Part shown: one piece after another, positions 28,160-36,461 of the stretch
Numbering within the stretch: position 1 is the first letter of the stretch
Layout: every line of letters starts with the position of its first letter
DNA from: Streptomyces smyrnaeus
GTDB taxonomy: Bacteria; Actinomycetota; Actinomycetes; Streptomycetales; Streptomycetaceae
Direction of reading: 5' to 3'
Assembly: GCF_017676345.1 (NCBI RefSeq)
Contig: NZ_JAFFZM010000001.1
Coordinates: 124,001-188,000 of the forward strand
DNA: 64,000 nt
Notes under the pieces: model-generated
Databases searched by the model: none
What the model saw: only the letters and a program-made list of their open reading frames with translations
Told to the model about the DNA's origin: nothing
Position numbers and translations under genes: made by a program

Positions 28160-28924
28160 GTGGCCGAGCAGCACGGGCACCGGCCGGTGGCGCTGGTGAC
28201 GGGTGCGTCCTCCGGTATCGGCACGGCCGTCGCCGAACGGCTGGCCGACGACGGCGACTGGCGACTGCTGCTCAACGGGCGGGACGAGGGGCGGCTGGCG
28301 CAGGTCGCGACCCGGACGGGCGGCGTGCCGTTGGCGGCCGACCTGGTCGATCCCCGGGCGCGGGCGCGGCTCGCCGAGGAGGCACTGGTGCACAGCGGTC
28401 GGGTGGACGCGCTGGTGGCCGGTGCGGGCATCGGCTGGGCCGGGCCGTTCACAGCGATGCCGCACGAGGCCATCGACGACGTGGTGGCCGTCAATCTCGA
28501 CGCGACGCTGCACCTGGTGCGTCTCGTGCTGCCGGGCATGGTGGAACGGCGCTGCGGACAGGTGGTGCTGATCGGTTCCATGGCGGGCAGCGTGGGGGTG
28601 CGCGGGGAGGCGGTGTACGCGGCGACGAAGGCCGGGCTCACCGCGTTCGCCGACAGCCTGCGCTACGAGCTGGCGTCGACCGGGGTGCGGGTGTCGATGG
28701 TGCTGCCGGGGGCGGTCGACACGCCCTTCTTCCAGCGGCGCGGCAGTCCGTACCGCCGCGAGCGGCCCCGGCCCGTTCCGGCGGTGCAGGTGGCCGAGAC
28801 GGTCTGCCGGACGCTGCGGACCGGCCGCCCGAACGCCTACGTACCGTCCTGGATGGCCATGCCCGCGTGGCTGCACGGAACGGCTCCCGGGGTGTTCCGC
28901 AGCCTGGCCCAGCGCTTCGGGTAG
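28160..28924 (+). CDS. Short-chain dehydrogenase/reductase
   Basis: 254 residues, classical SDR: cofactor motif TGASSGIG, VAGAGIGWAGPF in the NAG position, active-site Ser in LIGSMAGSVG and YAATK (Tyr-x-x-x-Lys). NAD(P)-dependent; Arg in LLNGRDE after beta 2 favours NADPH. GTG 28160 chosen: it begins ten residues before the cofactor motif; the long upstream open frame is not SDR-like. The RBS is distant (GAGGGG). First gene of a three-gene operon. Confidence 0.85.
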   Translation: MAEQHGHRPVALVTGASSGIGTAVAERLADDGDWRLLLNGRDEGRLAQVATRTGGVPLAADLVDPRARARLAEEALVHSGRVDALVAGAGIGWAGPFTAMPHEAIDDVVAVNLDATLHLVRLVLPGMVERRCGQVVLIGSMAGSVGVRGEAVYAATKAGLTAFADSLRYELASTGVRVSMVLPGAVDTPFFQRRGSPYRRERPRPVPAVQVAETVCRTLRTGRPNAYVPSWMAMPAWLHGTAPGVFRSLAQRFG

Positions 28925-28932
28925 GCGCACAC

Positions 28933-29811
28933 GTGCTGTGGACAGCGGTCTCGGTCCTGCTGGCGGTGCTGGCCGCGCTGGGCAACGCCGCCGCGTCGGT
29001 GCTGCAGCGGCGGGCCGCCGCCGTGGAGCGCCCCGGTCCGTCCGGGCGCCGGCTGTCGTGGCTGCCGGGGCTGCTGCGCCGTCCGATCTGGCTGTGGGGC
29101 GCGGCGACGCTGGTGCTGTCCGCGGTGTGCCAGGCGGGAGCGCTGGCGACCGGGCCACTGGCTGTGGTGCAGCCGGTGATGACGACGGAGCTGCTGTTCA
29201 CCCTCGTGCTGGGGGGCTTGATGTTCCGGCAGCGCCCCGGGCGGCGGGCGTGGGCGGCGTTCGGGGCGATGGTGGTGGGGCTGGCGGGGCTGCTGTGGCT
29301 GGTCTGGCCGTCGGGCGGGTCGGCCTCCGTGCCCCCGGGCCGCTGGCTGGTGGCGGCCCCGCTGATGGCCGGGCTGGTGGTGGTGCTGGTCGTGGTGGCC
29401 TTCCGGTTGCCGTCGGCGCCCCGGGCCACCGTGCTGGGCTCGGCCACAGCCGTACTGTTCGGGGTGACGGCCGCGCTGATGAAGGACGCGATCTCGCACC
29501 TGGCCGACGACGGGCTGGTCGCGCTGCTGACCGCGTGGCAGACCTACGGGGTGGCCGTCGCCGGGGTGGCGGGGTTCCTGATGCTGCAACTGACGCTGCA
29601 CGCGGGCACGCTGGTGGCCTCCCAGCCCGCGCTGACGCTGGGCGACGCGTTCTTGAGCGTGGTGCTGGGCGCGGCGCTGTTCGACGAACGGCTGTCGCTG
29701 GGCTGGCGGGTGGCGCCGGAGGTGGTCGCCCTGGCGCTGATCAGCGTGGGAAGCGTACAGCTGGCCAGGTCCCCGGCGGTGTCGGGCTCCTCCGAGGAGG
29801 AGATCTGGTGA
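28933..29811 (+). CDS. DMT-superfamily (EamA-like) transporter
   Basis: 292 residues, about ten hydrophobic helices in two repeats: LLAVLAALGNAAASVLQRR, LAVVQPVMTTELLFTLVLGG and QPALTLGDAFLSVVLGAALF are typical DMT positions. Small-molecule or lipid-precursor exporter; substrate unknown. GTG 28933 lies 8 bp after the SDR stop. Its stop overlaps the GTG of the deacetylase. Confidence 0.82.
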   Translation: MLWTAVSVLLAVLAALGNAAASVLQRRAAAVERPGPSGRRLSWLPGLLRRPIWLWGAATLVLSAVCQAGALATGPLAVVQPVMTTELLFTLVLGGLMFRQRPGRRAWAAFGAMVVGLAGLLWLVWPSGGSASVPPGRWLVAAPLMAGLVVVLVVVAFRLPSAPRATVLGSATAVLFGVTAALMKDAISHLADDGLVALLTAWQTYGVAVAGVAGFLMLQLTLHAGTLVASQPALTLGDAFLSVVLGAALFDERLSLGWRVAPEVVALALISVGSVQLARSPAVSGSSEEEIW

Positions 29812-30572
29812 GCCGGCCGCGCACCCTGGCAGCCCTGGCGACCGTGCCGGCGGCCGTCGCCGCCGCACACATCCTCCCGGCCGCGACCTGGCTGCCGGCC
29901 GTACGGGCCGTACTGCGCCCCTCGCTGGACGGGCGCGGCAGCGCCGACCACATCGCCCTGACGTTCGACGACGGGCCCGACCCCCGTTCCACCCCGCACT
30001 TCCTGCGGGAGCTGGACCGACTGGGCGTGCGCGCCACGTTCTTCCTGCAGGGCGCGGCGGCACGGCGCCACCCTGCTCTCGTACGGCGGACGGCGGCCGA
30101 GGGCCACGAACTGGCCGTGCACTGCTGGGAGCACCAGCCGCCGTGGCTGCCCCGCCCGCTCGCCGACCGCGCGGACCTGGAGCGCGCCATGACGGCGGTA
30201 CGCGAGAGCGCGGGCTCGGAACCGCGCTGGTACCGACCGCCGTACGGCGTGCTCACCGCGACCCGGTGGTGGGCCGCGCGGCGGCTGGGGCTGCAGCCGG
30301 TGCTGTGGACCGCCTGGGGCCGCGACTGGCAGCCGGACACCGATCCGGACGGCGTGCTCTCCCAGCTGCGCGACCGGCTGACGGGCGGGGCGACCGTCCT
30401 CCTGCACGACAGCGACCGCAACAGCGCTCCCTTTTCCTGGCGGGTGACGCTGGCGGCGCTCCCCCGCCTGGTCGACCGCTGCCGCGCCGCGGGGTGGACG
30501 GTGGGGCCGCTGGCGGAGCACGGCATGCCGACGGTGGGGCGCGGCCACGCGGCCGGTCGCGACAGCCGGTGA
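29808..30572 (+). CDS. Polysaccharide deacetylase (CE4 / NodB-like)
   Basis: 254 residues, an N-terminal signal anchor and a NodB domain: motif 1 TFDDGPD, motif 2 HCWEHQP (the usual H(S/T)xxH becomes HCWEH), motif 3 RPPYGVL and motif 5 LLHDSD. Likely deacetylates N-acetylated sugars outside the membrane. GTG 29808 overlaps the stop of the DMT gene (GTGA). With SDR, DMT and the divergent glycosyltransferase it suggests synthesis and export of a modified glycoconjugate. Confidence 0.87.
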   Translation: MSRPRTLAALATVPAAVAAAHILPAATWLPAVRAVLRPSLDGRGSADHIALTFDDGPDPRSTPHFLRELDRLGVRATFFLQGAAARRHPALVRRTAAEGHELAVHCWEHQPPWLPRPLADRADLERAMTAVRESAGSEPRWYRPPYGVLTATRWWAARRLGLQPVLWTAWGRDWQPDTDPDGVLSQLRDRLTGGATVLLHDSDRNSAPFSWRVTLAALPRLVDRCRAAGWTVGPLAEHGMPTVGRGHAAGRDSR

Positions 30573-30576
30573 CAGG

Positions 30577-32055
30577 TCAGCGGTCCTGGTGGGCCGCCAA
30601 CGTGTGCACCAGGTCGGCGGTTGCCGGATAGAGCGCGCGGTAGAGGCCGTACAACTCCTCGTAGCGGGCCGCGGTCCCCGGGCGCGGGGTGACGATCTCC
30701 CGGACGGGGTTCCACTCGTCGATGGAGGCGTCGGTCACCAGTTGCGCGGCCAGCAGCGCACCGCCGTAGCCGGCGCCGATGGTGGTGGTGCGCAGCTCCT
30801 GGGGCCTGCCGGTGACATCGGAGACGATCCGTGTCCACAGCCCGCCCTGGGTGCCGCCGCCGACGGCGACGACCCGGCGGATGTCGCCGCCCGCCTTCTC
30901 CAGGGCCTCGATGTTGTGCCGCACGGCGTAGGCGGTGGCCTCCAGGGCGGCACGGTAGAGGTCGCCGCGGGTGTGGGAGAGGGTCAGGCCCGCGATGACG
31001 CCGCGGGCCTGCGGGTCGAGCAGTGGAGTCCGCTCCCCCGCGAAGTACGGCAGCATCAGCAGGCCGTTGGCGCCGGGCCCGGAGTCCTCGGCGAGACGGA
31101 GGAGTTCGGGGTACCCGGGGTTGCCGAACAGCTCCCGCAGCCAGCCGGTGACCGCGCCGGAGGTGGCCATGCCCCCGGCGAGGTTGCGGGTGCCGGGAAG
31201 GGCGCCGACGGTGCTCCACAGTGCGGGGTCGGTGAGCAGGCCGGGCACGGTGTGGATCAGGAACATCGTGGTGCCGTACATCAGCATCAGGTCGCCGGGC
31301 CGGTGCGCGCCCACGCTCAGCGCCTCCGCCCAGGCGTCGATGGTGCCGGTGATGACCGGAATCCCCTGGGGCAGCCCGGTACTGCGCGCGGCCTCCGCGG
31401 TGACGGTCCCGGCCGCCTCGCCGGACCAGCGCAGCGGCGGGAGTTCGATACCGGGGGCGATACGGTCGGCCCACGGGGCGTACCACCGGCGGGCGACGGT
31501 GTCGTAGAGCGGGGTGGTCTGGCTCGCGGAGTGGTGGTCCAGCACATAGGCGCCGGTCAGCTTGCGCACGAGCCAGGAGCTGGGCATGTAGAGCCGACGG
31601 GCGCGGGCGAACAGCTCCGGCTCCTCGTCCGCCACCCAGGCGATCTTCGCTCCGGCGGCCTGGCTGCTCAGATCCGATCCGCAGCGCCGCCGGATCTCCT
31701 CGACGCCCAACTCCTCGCCGAGCCGGGCGATCTGGTCGACCGCGCGGGTGTCGACGCCGTACAGCACCGCCGGGCGCAGCGGCACGTCGTCCGCGTCGGT
31801 GAGCAGGACGCAGGGGCCCATGCCGCTGAGCCCGACGGCGACGACCTCGGCGTCGGTTCCGGTGGTCAGTTCGCGGGAGAGGGAGACCAGTTCGTCCCAC
31901 CAGATGTCGGCGTCCATCTCCACATGTCCGGGAGCGGGCCGGTCGACGGAGTGCTCGCGTACGGCCGAGCGCAGCAGTGTGCCGTCCAGACCGACCAGGA
32001 CGCCTTTGCTGCTGGAGGTGCCGATGTCCACACCCAGGACTGCGTTGAGGGCCAT
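30577..32055 (-). CDS. FGGY-family carbohydrate kinase
   Basis: 492 residues. Phosphate-binding start GVDIGTSSSKGVLV, then VEMDADIWWDELV and VGLSGMGPCVLLTD, the FGGY domain GTIDAWAEAL, and the adenosine site VAVGGGTQGGLWTRIVSDV followed by GAGYGGALLA. Most like xylulokinase-type enzymes, though the substrate could be another pentulose. ATG 32055 with GGAAG upstream. It lies alone, convergent with the deacetylase and 7 kb from the polyol ABC operon at 38.6 kb. Confidence 0.88.
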   Translation of the reverse strand: MALNAVLGVDIGTSSSKGVLVGLDGTLLRSAVREHSVDRPAPGHVEMDADIWWDELVSLSRELTTGTDAEVVAVGLSGMGPCVLLTDADDVPLRPAVLYGVDTRAVDQIARLGEELGVEEIRRRCGSDLSSQAAGAKIAWVADEEPELFARARRLYMPSSWLVRKLTGAYVLDHHSASQTTPLYDTVARRWYAPWADRIAPGIELPPLRWSGEAAGTVTAEAARSTGLPQGIPVITGTIDAWAEALSVGAHRPGDLMLMYGTTMFLIHTVPGLLTDPALWSTVGALPGTRNLAGGMATSGAVTGWLRELFGNPGYPELLRLAEDSGPGANGLLMLPYFAGERTPLLDPQARGVIAGLTLSHTRGDLYRAALEATAYAVRHNIEALEKAGGDIRRVVAVGGGTQGGLWTRIVSDVTGRPQELRTTTIGAGYGGALLAAQLVTDASIDEWNPVREIVTPRPGTAARYEELYGLYRALYPATADLVHTLAAHQDR

Positions 32056-32239
32056 GGCGGCAGGCTTCCAGGAATTGTTTGCAGCCGTCAACGACTCCCT
32101 CGGCCTCGTCGACCGGGCGCGGAGCACCGTACCCGGTCACCAAGTGTCAACATATGCCTAGTTTTTCGGGCAGATGGCAGGGGAGGCAGGAGGCGGGGCT
32201 CCACGCCATGGACTCCGTATCCGACCCAAGGAGCAGTGC

Positions 32240-32599
32240 ATGACGCCGACCAGTGCCCGGACCCCCCGGGCCACCGCCACCAGGTTCGCCGCCGCCGCGT
32301 TCGCTGGGCTGATGCTGCTGTGCCTCCCGGCGGGCGCCACCGCGGCGGCCGCGGGCGCCGCCACCCCGCCCGGCCTGAGCTGCCACACCGGCAAGCACCA
32401 CAACGACCCTTACACCGGCTTCGCCCTGTGCAAGAACAACGGCAGGGCGACACAGACCTTCTGGGTACACCTGGTGTGCGGCTGGGCGCCGGACGTCGAC
32501 GGCAACCGCGTGACGCTGCGCCCCGGGCAGTCGGGCCAGTCCACCGCGCACTGCGGCGCGCTCGGCACCGGCATCGGGAAGATCGAGGTGCGGCCGTAG
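32240..32599 (+). CDS. Small secreted protein with four cysteines
   Basis: 119 residues, a clear Sec signal peptide (FAAAAFAGLMLLCLPAGATA) and a mature part of about 85 residues with four Cys (LSCHTG, ALCKNN, LVCGWA, AHCGAL), suggesting two disulfides. No enzyme motif. ATG with AAGGAG seven bases upstream. Extracellular role unknown. Confidence 0.75.
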   Translation: MTPTSARTPRATATRFAAAAFAGLMLLCLPAGATAAAAGAATPPGLSCHTGKHHNDPYTGFALCKNNGRATQTFWVHLVCGWAPDVDGNRVTLRPGQSGQSTAHCGALGTGIGKIEVRP

Positions 32600-32686
32600 G
32601 CGTGCCGGGACGGGCGTGAGCGTCGTGGGCCCAGAACCAGGCGCAGTACCGGTGGCGAGAGACGCGGACGAGCCGCGGGGCGCGTC

Positions 32687-33421
32687 CTAGTCGCGGCCGC
32701 GACGCCCGGAGCTCCTCGCCGACTGCTGCGCCAACACCGCGAAGCGGGCGGCCAGTCGCTGCCACACCGGAGTGGCGGTGGCACCGTCCTCGGTCGCCCG
32801 GCGGAGGAGTTCCGCCCGGTCGAGGCCGTGTTCTGCCAGGCGTCGCGGGTCCCAGGTGCGGATCCGGTCCGGGTCGGTCTCCGGGTGGAACTGCACGCCC
32901 CATGCCCGCTCACCGACCCGGAACGCCTGGTAGGGGCAGCGCTCGCTCTCTGCCAGCCAGACGGCGCCGGGCGGCAGCGCGGTGATGGCGTCCACGTGCC
33001 GTTCGATGGCCGTCACCTGTGCGGGCAGGCCGTGGAAGAGGGGATCGCTTCCCGCCGCCGGCCGCAGGGTGAGCGGAGTGCTGCCGATCTCCGGCTCACC
33101 GTGCTGCGCCGCGACCTGTCCCCCGGCCACGTGCGCCAGCAACTGGCCGCCGAGGCAGATCCCGAAGAACGGCGTGTCCGCTTCGAGTGCCTGCGCCGCC
33201 AGGGCACGGGTGGGCGCGAGCCAGGGAGCGTGCGCGTCGTCGTCGGGCATGAAGCCGCCGCCCAGCACGACGAGGGCGTCCTGTGTCAGCCGGGACGGCA
33301 ACGGACCGCCCTCGTACGCCCGGACGATCTCCACCGCGATCCCGGCTTCCGCCAGCCAGTCGCCGAAGCGCCCCGGCCCTCCCCGGGCCGTGTTCTGCAC
33401 CACCAGGGCTTTCGCCGCCAC
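32687..33421 (-). CDS. Class I glutamine amidotransferase (GMP-synthase-like)
   Basis: 244 residues. Class I GATase with Cys89 in PFFGICLGGQLLA, oxyanion GGGFMPDDD, and catalytic His-Glu in WGVQFHPETD. Stand-alone proteins of this type hydrolyse Gln or gamma-glutamyl bonds. GTG 33421 starts directly before the first strand AAKALVVQN; the frame is open to 33535 but without similarity. Confidence 0.85.
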   Translation of the reverse strand: MAAKALVVQNTARGGPGRFGDWLAEAGIAVEIVRAYEGGPLPSRLTQDALVVLGGGFMPDDDAHAPWLAPTRALAAQALEADTPFFGICLGGQLLAHVAGGQVAAQHGEPEIGSTPLTLRPAAGSDPLFHGLPAQVTAIERHVDAITALPPGAVWLAESERCPYQAFRVGERAWGVQFHPETDPDRIRTWDPRRLAEHGLDRAELLRRATEDGATATPVWQRLAARFAVLAQQSARSSGRRGRD

Positions 33422-33618
33422 CCCGCACCAGCCTTCCCGCCCGGCCTGCGCCGGCCTCGTCGTACCCGCGCTGCCACCGGTCCGCCGCCCGCACGCTGCC
33501 GGTGCCTCGCGGGTGTCCACTTTCGGTGCGTCCACCGCTGCTCATGGTGGCACGGTGCGTACGGCTGCCGGCCGCAACTCTTCGTGACCTGTAGGACACG
33601 CCGAGGGGACACGGGGGG

Positions 33619-33663
33619 ACACGGCCTCTTCCGGCCCTTCGGCAGGGCCGGAAGAGGCCGTGT
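33619..33663. terminator. Perfect 20-bp inverted repeat between divergent genes
   Basis: Arms ACACGGCCTCTTCCGGCCCT and its exact complement around TCGGC. No gene ends here: the GATase starts at 33421 on the minus strand and the next gene starts at 33743. It could terminate an unseen transcript or fold in the leader of the 33743 gene. It is the main content of the 321-bp spacer 33422-33742. Confidence 0.55.
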
Positions 33664-33742
33664 CGAAGGGCTGGAAAGACCCTGACTGCTCACCTGCCGC
33701 AGGGGTACCCGGAGAGCCTCAACAGTAGGAAAGGGAGGAATC

Positions 33743-33958
33743 ATGGGGCTCGCTCACCGGAAGAGCTTCCGACTGCTGCCAGGAGTACGGATGAACGTCC
33801 GCCGCCGGTCGGTGTCCTTCGTCACGGGTGGCCGCCACAGCCCACGCCGGTCCCGCAGGTCGCTGGGGCGGCGCACCTCGCTGCTGCAGCTGCCCGGTTC
33901 GCTCGGTCGCCGGCGCTCCACCCGACGCCTGGGCCGCAGCCGCACGATCCGGCACTGA
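33743..33958 (+). CDS. DUF4236-like small basic protein
   Basis: 71 residues, extremely Arg-rich. The start HRKSFRLLPGVRMNV, RRRSVSFVTGG, matches the DUF4236 pattern (RKSxRLxPGxRxNxSxxGxSxS). The rest is Arg/Ser repeats (RRSRRSLGRRTS), perhaps nucleic-acid binding. ATG follows GGGAGGAATC. Confidence 0.75.
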   Translation: MGLAHRKSFRLLPGVRMNVRRRSVSFVTGGRHSPRRSRRSLGRRTSLLQLPGSLGRRRSTRRLGRSRTIRH

Positions 33959-33975
33959 CCACCGCAGCGGGCGAT

Positions 33976-34016
33976 GCCGAGGGCCGGACGCGCTGTTCGC
34001 ACCCGTCCGGCCCTCG
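33976..34016. terminator. Bidirectional terminator hairpin
   Basis: 14-bp perfect stem CCGAGGGCCGGACG / CGTCCGGCCCTCGG with a 13-base loop between two convergent genes. Confidence 0.7.
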
Positions 34017-34069
34017 GTGCGGCTGAACCGGTCGGCTCAACCGCTCGACGCGTCACCGCGTCGGCCGCG

Positions 34070-34474
34070 TCAGATGCGGCCGTCGGTCAGTCGCGTCAGG
34101 GGTCCGGCGCTTCTGCGGGCGCTCCTGCGCCCCAGCGCGAACGCTCCCGCCAGCAGGACCAGCAGGCCGCCTGCCGCCCCGGCGGTGATCTTCTTGCGCT
34201 CCTTGACGGCGGTGACACCCACCGTGGCCGCCGTACCGGCCTTGGACCCCACGGACACCAGCGTGTCCTTGGCAGCCTCTCCCTTCTTCTTGGCGGCCTC
34301 GCCGGCCGAGTTCGCGGCCTCGCCCGCCTTGGCGGCGGTCCTGGAGGCCGCGGCCGTGGTCCCGGACGCGGCCTTGGTGGCGCGCTGGGCGCCGCCCTTG
34401 GCCGCGTTCGAGGTCACGGTTGCCGCCTTGCTGTTCGCACTGCTTCCCTTGGAGTTCTTCACCGGGTCAGCCAT
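34070..34474 (-). CDS. Ala/Lys-rich repeat protein with one C-terminal membrane helix
   Basis: 134 residues. Residues 20-75 are low-complexity Ala/Lys/Gly repeats (AAKGGAQRATKAASG, GEAANSAGEAAKKKGEAAK) like LEA or histone-H1-like tails, then one helix (ITAGAAGGLLVLLAGAFAL) and a basic end. Possibly a membrane-tethered protective or DNA-binding protein. ATG 34474. Confidence 0.65.
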   Translation of the reverse strand: MADPVKNSKGSSANSKAATVTSNAAKGGAQRATKAASGTTAAASRTAAKAGEAANSAGEAAKKKGEAAKDTLVSVGSKAGTAATVGVTAVKERKKITAGAAGGLLVLLAGAFALGRRSARRSAGPLTRLTDGRI

Positions 34475-34555
34475 ACGGCAGCGGGTAACCGGGCGTCGTC
34501 TTCTCAAACGGCAACGGACAAAGAGGCATTCGGCCGTCGGCCGCCGTAGCTGCCG

Positions 34556-34837
34556 TCAGCCGCCGTACATACCGCGGAAGAGCAGCACGCCGAGCACCAT
34601 GCCCAGCACCAGCCCGGCTATGGACACCCCGATCGCGACCGGCGCCAGCCGTTCCTGTTTGGACTTGGCGATGACACCGCAGACGATCCCCGCGATACCG
34701 AAACCGGGTGGGCAGAAGATGAAGGCGACGGCACCGAGCACGATGCCGACGATGCTCAGCGTGTTGGAGTCGTTCCCGGGCGGCGGTCCTGGCTGGTACG
34801 GCGGGCCTGACTGATAGGGCGGTCCGGAGTAAGACAC
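34556..34837 (-). CDS. DUF4190-type two-helix membrane protein
   Basis: 93 residues. Pro/Tyr/Gly repeat at the N-terminus (GPPYQSGPPYQPGPPPG), then two hydrophobic helices with the DUF4190 pattern (IVGIVLGAVAFIFCPPGFGIAG and APVAIGVSIAGLVLGMVLG). GTG 34837 directly after GGAGGGGGAGCT. Function unknown. Confidence 0.75.
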   Translation of the reverse strand: MSYSGPPYQSGPPYQPGPPPGNDSNTLSIVGIVLGAVAFIFCPPGFGIAGIVCGVIAKSKQERLAPVAIGVSIAGLVLGMVLGVLLFRGMYGG

Positions 34838-34918
34838 AGCTCCCCCTCCAACGTCGATGACGGCCACCTTAGGGAGTGACCGCACCCCTGAACAGCCCGG
34901 GCGCGGTCGGTCGCGCTG

Positions 34919-35425
34919 TCAGGCGGGCCTCACGGTGGACTCGGCGGAGCCGGCCGTCGAGGAGTAGGAGGAGCCCTCCACGGCGGCGACGAAACCCTTG
35001 AGCCCTTTGAGCAGTGCCTCGCGCTCGCGGGACGGCATGGCGGTCAGGATATCCAGGAGCGCTTCCTCGCGCTGCTCCCGCATGTCCCGCAAGTACGCGC
35101 GGCCCCGCCGGGTCAGCCGCAGTTCCAGCTCCCGCCTGCTGGTGGGGCTCGGCAAGCGCTCCACGAATCCGATCGCCTCCAGCCGGTCGCAGAGCCTGCT
35201 GACCGACGACGGCGCCGAGCCCAGCGCCTCCCCCAACGCCCGCAGATTCATGCCCTCGTCACGGTCGACGCAGTACATGACGCGCAGCTGTGAGGGAGAG
35301 ACCGGAGCGGTGGAGGCGGCGTTCCGGCCGCGCTCCCACAGCACTTCGAGAAGTTCGATGACCTCACCTGCCCGTTGTGTGGCGTCACGGGCGTTACGTC
35401 CGGGAGGTGAGGGGTTCACGCCCAT
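34919..35425 (-). CDS. MarR-family regulator
   Basis: 168 residues. Winged HTH: MNLRALGEALGSAPSSVSRLCDRLEAIGFVERLPSP (in parts GSAPSSVSRLCDRLEA), wing TSRRELELRLT. C-terminal dimer helix ends in a Ser-rich tail. ATG 35425 with GGAG upstream. No divergent partner gene is obvious; next upstream gene is the cold-shock protein 476 bp away. Confidence 0.85.
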   Translation of the reverse strand: MGVNPSPPGRNARDATQRAGEVIELLEVLWERGRNAASTAPVSPSQLRVMYCVDRDEGMNLRALGEALGSAPSSVSRLCDRLEAIGFVERLPSPTSRRELELRLTRRGRAYLRDMREQREEALLDILTAMPSREREALLKGLKGFVAAVEGSSYSSTAGSAESTVRPA

Positions 35426-35901
35426 ACCAGTACCACTCCATATCGGCGGCACGCACGGGCCGACCGGGCCCCGCGCCTGCTTCTCCTCGGTGTTCCACTC
35501 GGCGGGGCGCGTCGGCGCCGGGGAAGCCGGGCGCTCCGCAACGTTCGGGCCGGCGCCGAGAGGGGGCGGGAACGGCTTTTCACCGGCTCGATGCGGCGCC
35601 CAGCATCGCCAAGCCTATCCCTGAGCACCCCGTATGCCCGGTCAGACACATGTCATGCCCGCTGCGACCAAGGTTCACGCGGCGTGCAGGACGAGCGCTG
35701 CCGAACAGGGCGCGCACCACCGCGAGTGCGGCGCGCGAGCGGGCATGCGACGGGGCTGCCCGCGTCATGTGTGCACATGACGTACGGGGCGTGAGAGTGC
35801 TCCTGAGGCTTGTCGTCCCTGTCACCCCGGCGGTTTCCGGTCGCTAGTATCCGGGGCAGGTGTCCGGGCGCGGGGCCCGGGGAGTGCGGGTTGGGGTGGA
35901 T
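35426..35901. other. Spacer before the cold-shock-domain gene
   Basis: 476 bp without a supported gene. It contains the palindrome at 35763-35782 and related ACATGT/TCATG half-sites at 35646-35656. No other structure seen. Confidence 0.4.
35763..35782. promoter_or_regulatory. 9-2-9 perfect palindrome upstream of the cold-shock gene
   Basis: CGTCATGTG-TG-CACATGACG, 120 bp upstream of ATG 35902. Good candidate operator for a dimeric repressor or activator. Confidence 0.5.
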
Positions 35902-36351
35902 ATGGTCGCTGGCCGAGTCGTCCGGTTCGACGGTGCGCGGGGGTACGGGTTCATCGCCCCGGACCACGGGGGCGAGGATGTGTTTCTGCACGCGAACGAT
36001 CTGATGATGCCGGAGTCGTTCGTCCACACCGGCGTGGCCGTCGAGTTCGAGATCGAGGACGGGGACCGGGGTTTGAAAGCCTCTGCCGTCCGGCTGCTCG
36101 AACGTCCCGATTCCCCGTCGTTCGAGCCGCCGACCGCTGCCGGGAGCCACCCCCCGCACCGTACCGTGGCGCCCCGCGCTTCGGACGACGGCGACGATCC
36201 GATGTGCGATGTGCTCAGTGTCGCTGAGTACACCAGGGCCGTGACGGAGCTGCTGCTGGAGGCCGCGCCCGGGCTGACCGGGGCGCAGATCCTGGACATC
36301 CGCCGACGACTGGTGCAGTTCGGCAAGAGCCACGGCTGGGCGGAGGACTGA
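35902..36351 (+). CDS. Cold-shock-domain protein with C-terminal extension
   Basis: 149 residues. Cold-shock domain at the N-terminus (AGRVVRFDGARGYGFIAPD, GEDVFLHANDL) with RNP1-like KGYGFI reading RGYGFI and RNP2-like VFLH. A Pro-rich linker leads to a C-terminal helical part of about 70 residues (SVAEYTRAVTELLLEAAPG, QILDIRRRLVQFGKSHGW). Single-domain CSPs have about 67 residues, so the extension is distinctive; this long form is known in Streptomyces. RNA chaperone role inferred. Confidence 0.85.
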   Translation: MVAGRVVRFDGARGYGFIAPDHGGEDVFLHANDLMMPESFVHTGVAVEFEIEDGDRGLKASAVRLLERPDSPSFEPPTAAGSHPPHRTVAPRASDDGDDPMCDVLSVAEYTRAVTELLLEAAPGLTGAQILDIRRRLVQFGKSHGWAED

Positions 36352-36396
36352 CCGCCGGAGGCGGCAAGGCGCCGACACACTCGGCAACAGTTCGCT

Positions 36397-36434
36397 GCCG
36401 TGCCCGGACGGCATGATCCGTTTCCGGGCACGGC
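36397..36434. terminator. Bidirectional terminator hairpin
   Basis: 12-bp stem GCCGTGCCCGGA / TCCGGGCACGGC between the convergent cold-shock and GNAT genes. Confidence 0.65.
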
Positions 36435-36461
36435 AACCTCGTCAGGACGGCCGCGCAGCTG

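Noticed and set aside
26433..28199. 588-codon plus-strand frame over the glycosyltransferase
   Set aside because: Antisense shadow; the minus frame has clear GT28 motifs and an RBS.
30589..32619. 676-codon plus-strand frame antisense to the sugar kinase
   Set aside because: Composition artefact; kinase motifs on the minus strand are unambiguous.
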